From Gammaproteobacteria bacterium (lineage in GTDB: Bacteria > Pseudomonadota > Gammaproteobacteria > S012-40): a stretch of 6,817 nt of DNA. This document shows positions 6,672 to 6,817 of this stretch, one piece after another. The notes under the pieces are model-generated. The model worked only from the letters and a program-made list of their open reading frames with translations. It was not told the DNA's origin and made no database searches. The translations under genes and the position numbers were made by a program. The number at the start of each line of letters is the position of its first letter. Within the stretch, counting starts at the first letter, position 1. The stretch lies in NCBI GenBank assembly GCA_026982215.1, contig JALSHN010000010.1, positions 1 through 6,817 on the forward strand. The letters run 5' to 3'.

Positions 6672-6742
6672 GACTCCGGGCTTCCTGCCCTGCGCCCTTC
6701 GGGTCGCGCTGCGCGCGATCAAAATCGCTCCCGGCGATTTTG
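6672..6742. mobile_element. 71-bp multi-hairpin insertion inside the tRNA pseudogene
   Basis: The segment between the two tRNA remnants is built of consecutive inverted repeats. These are gggc/gccc (6678-6690), ccc-ttc-ggg (6695-6703, able to form a UUCG-type loop), tcgcgc/gcgcga (6704-6718) and a perfect 8-bp aaaatcgc/gcgatttt with a 5-nt loop (6721-6741). It has no protein-coding potential. Size and structure recall REP-like or MITE-like palindromic elements that insert in intergenic or RNA genes. The mobile-element label is inference: no target duplication or second copy is visible here, and the exact ends may shift by a few bases. Confidence 0.45.
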
Positions 6743-6755
6743 TCGACCTCCTGAT

Positions 6756-6801
6756 CTTTGGCTCCGGAGGCCAACGCTCTATCCCGCTGAGCTACGGGCG
6801 C
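6756..6801. repeat. Direct repeat, copy 2 (5' part of tRNA pseudogene)
   Basis: The partner of 6529-6574. The similarity also touches the leader: GAATTGT occurs at 6586-6592 and again at 6811-6817, 12 and 10 bp from the respective tRNA 5' ends. This points to a tandem duplication that included promoter sequence. Confidence 0.95.
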
Positions 6802-6817
6802 AGGGAGTGCGAATTGT

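Larger units (their letters stand above)
6653..6801 (-). pseudogene. tRNA-Arg(CCG) pseudogene, split in the T loop
   Basis: On the - strand, 6801 to 6756 matches the intact neighbour at 45 of 46 positions. This covers the acceptor 5' strand, D arm and anticodon arm with anticodon CCG at 6765-6767. The match then weakens through the T stem (AGGAGG instead of AGAGGT) to TCGA at 6743-6746. It resumes after 71 bp with the 12-nt ATCCTCTCGGGC (6671-6660), which is the 3' T stem and acceptor of the intact tRNA. The end is damaged: CTGCGACG replaces CGCGCCA, so two acceptor pairs are disturbed and CCA is absent. It should not yield a functional tRNA. The 5' part is certain; the 3' remnant is inferred from the 12-nt match and its correct order and strand. 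Confidence 0.75.

Noticed and set aside
6672..6742. Group I or group II intron in the tRNA
   Set aside because: 71 bp is far too short, no catalytic core elements are visible, and the site is the T loop, whereas known bacterial tRNA group I introns sit in the anticodon loop.

Overview
The window is G+C-rich bacterial DNA (roughly mid-60s percent by eye). Its coding strand is strongly G-rich, genes are tightly packed, Shine-Dalgarno sites are clear, and both intact tRNA genes encode their CCA ends. With the PilZ protein type, this suggests a gammaproteobacterium. That assignment is inference; nothing here fixes genus or species. All five protein genes lie on the + strand. The tRNA genes lie on the - strand, each ending 8-9 bp from the 3' end of a + strand gene.

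Layout. (1) 2-415: C-terminal part of a universal-stress-protein-like gene whose start lies outside the window. A hairpin overlaps its stop, and a good intrinsic terminator (450-478) follows. (2) 501-1754: a soluble GAF-HisKA sensor-kinase-like protein with eroded catalytic motifs. (3) 1784-2401: a PilZ-domain (cyclic-di-GMP receptor type) protein 29 bp behind it, probably in the same operon. (4) 2411-2487, - strand: tRNA-Arg(CCU) with a TATAAT -10 element. (5) 2620-3720: an exported seven-bladed beta-propeller of the lactonase/YVTN type, followed by a GC hairpin. (6) 3832-6489: an 885-residue alpha-helical repeat protein ending in a Rossmann-like domain that resembles DUF2325. (7) 6498-6574, - strand: tRNA-Arg(CCG). 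(8) 6653-6801, - strand: a second, broken tRNA-Arg(CCG) copy.

How the genes relate. The kinase-like protein and the PilZ protein form a plausible signalling pair. The terminator sits only 22 bp before the kinase start, so their expression may depend on read-through, or the promoter may lie inside the usp gene. The propeller and the 885-residue gene look like separate transcription units.

The most unusual structure is at the right end. The duplicated tRNA-Arg(CCG) gene is split in its T loop by about 71 bp composed almost entirely of small hairpins. Removing those bases in silico restores a nearly complete tRNA body. This looks like a small palindromic element caught inside a tRNA copy, with an intact copy kept next to it. 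The kinase-like protein, which has lost several residues needed for ATP binding and phosphotransfer, and the solenoid-DUF2325-like fusion also merit a second look.
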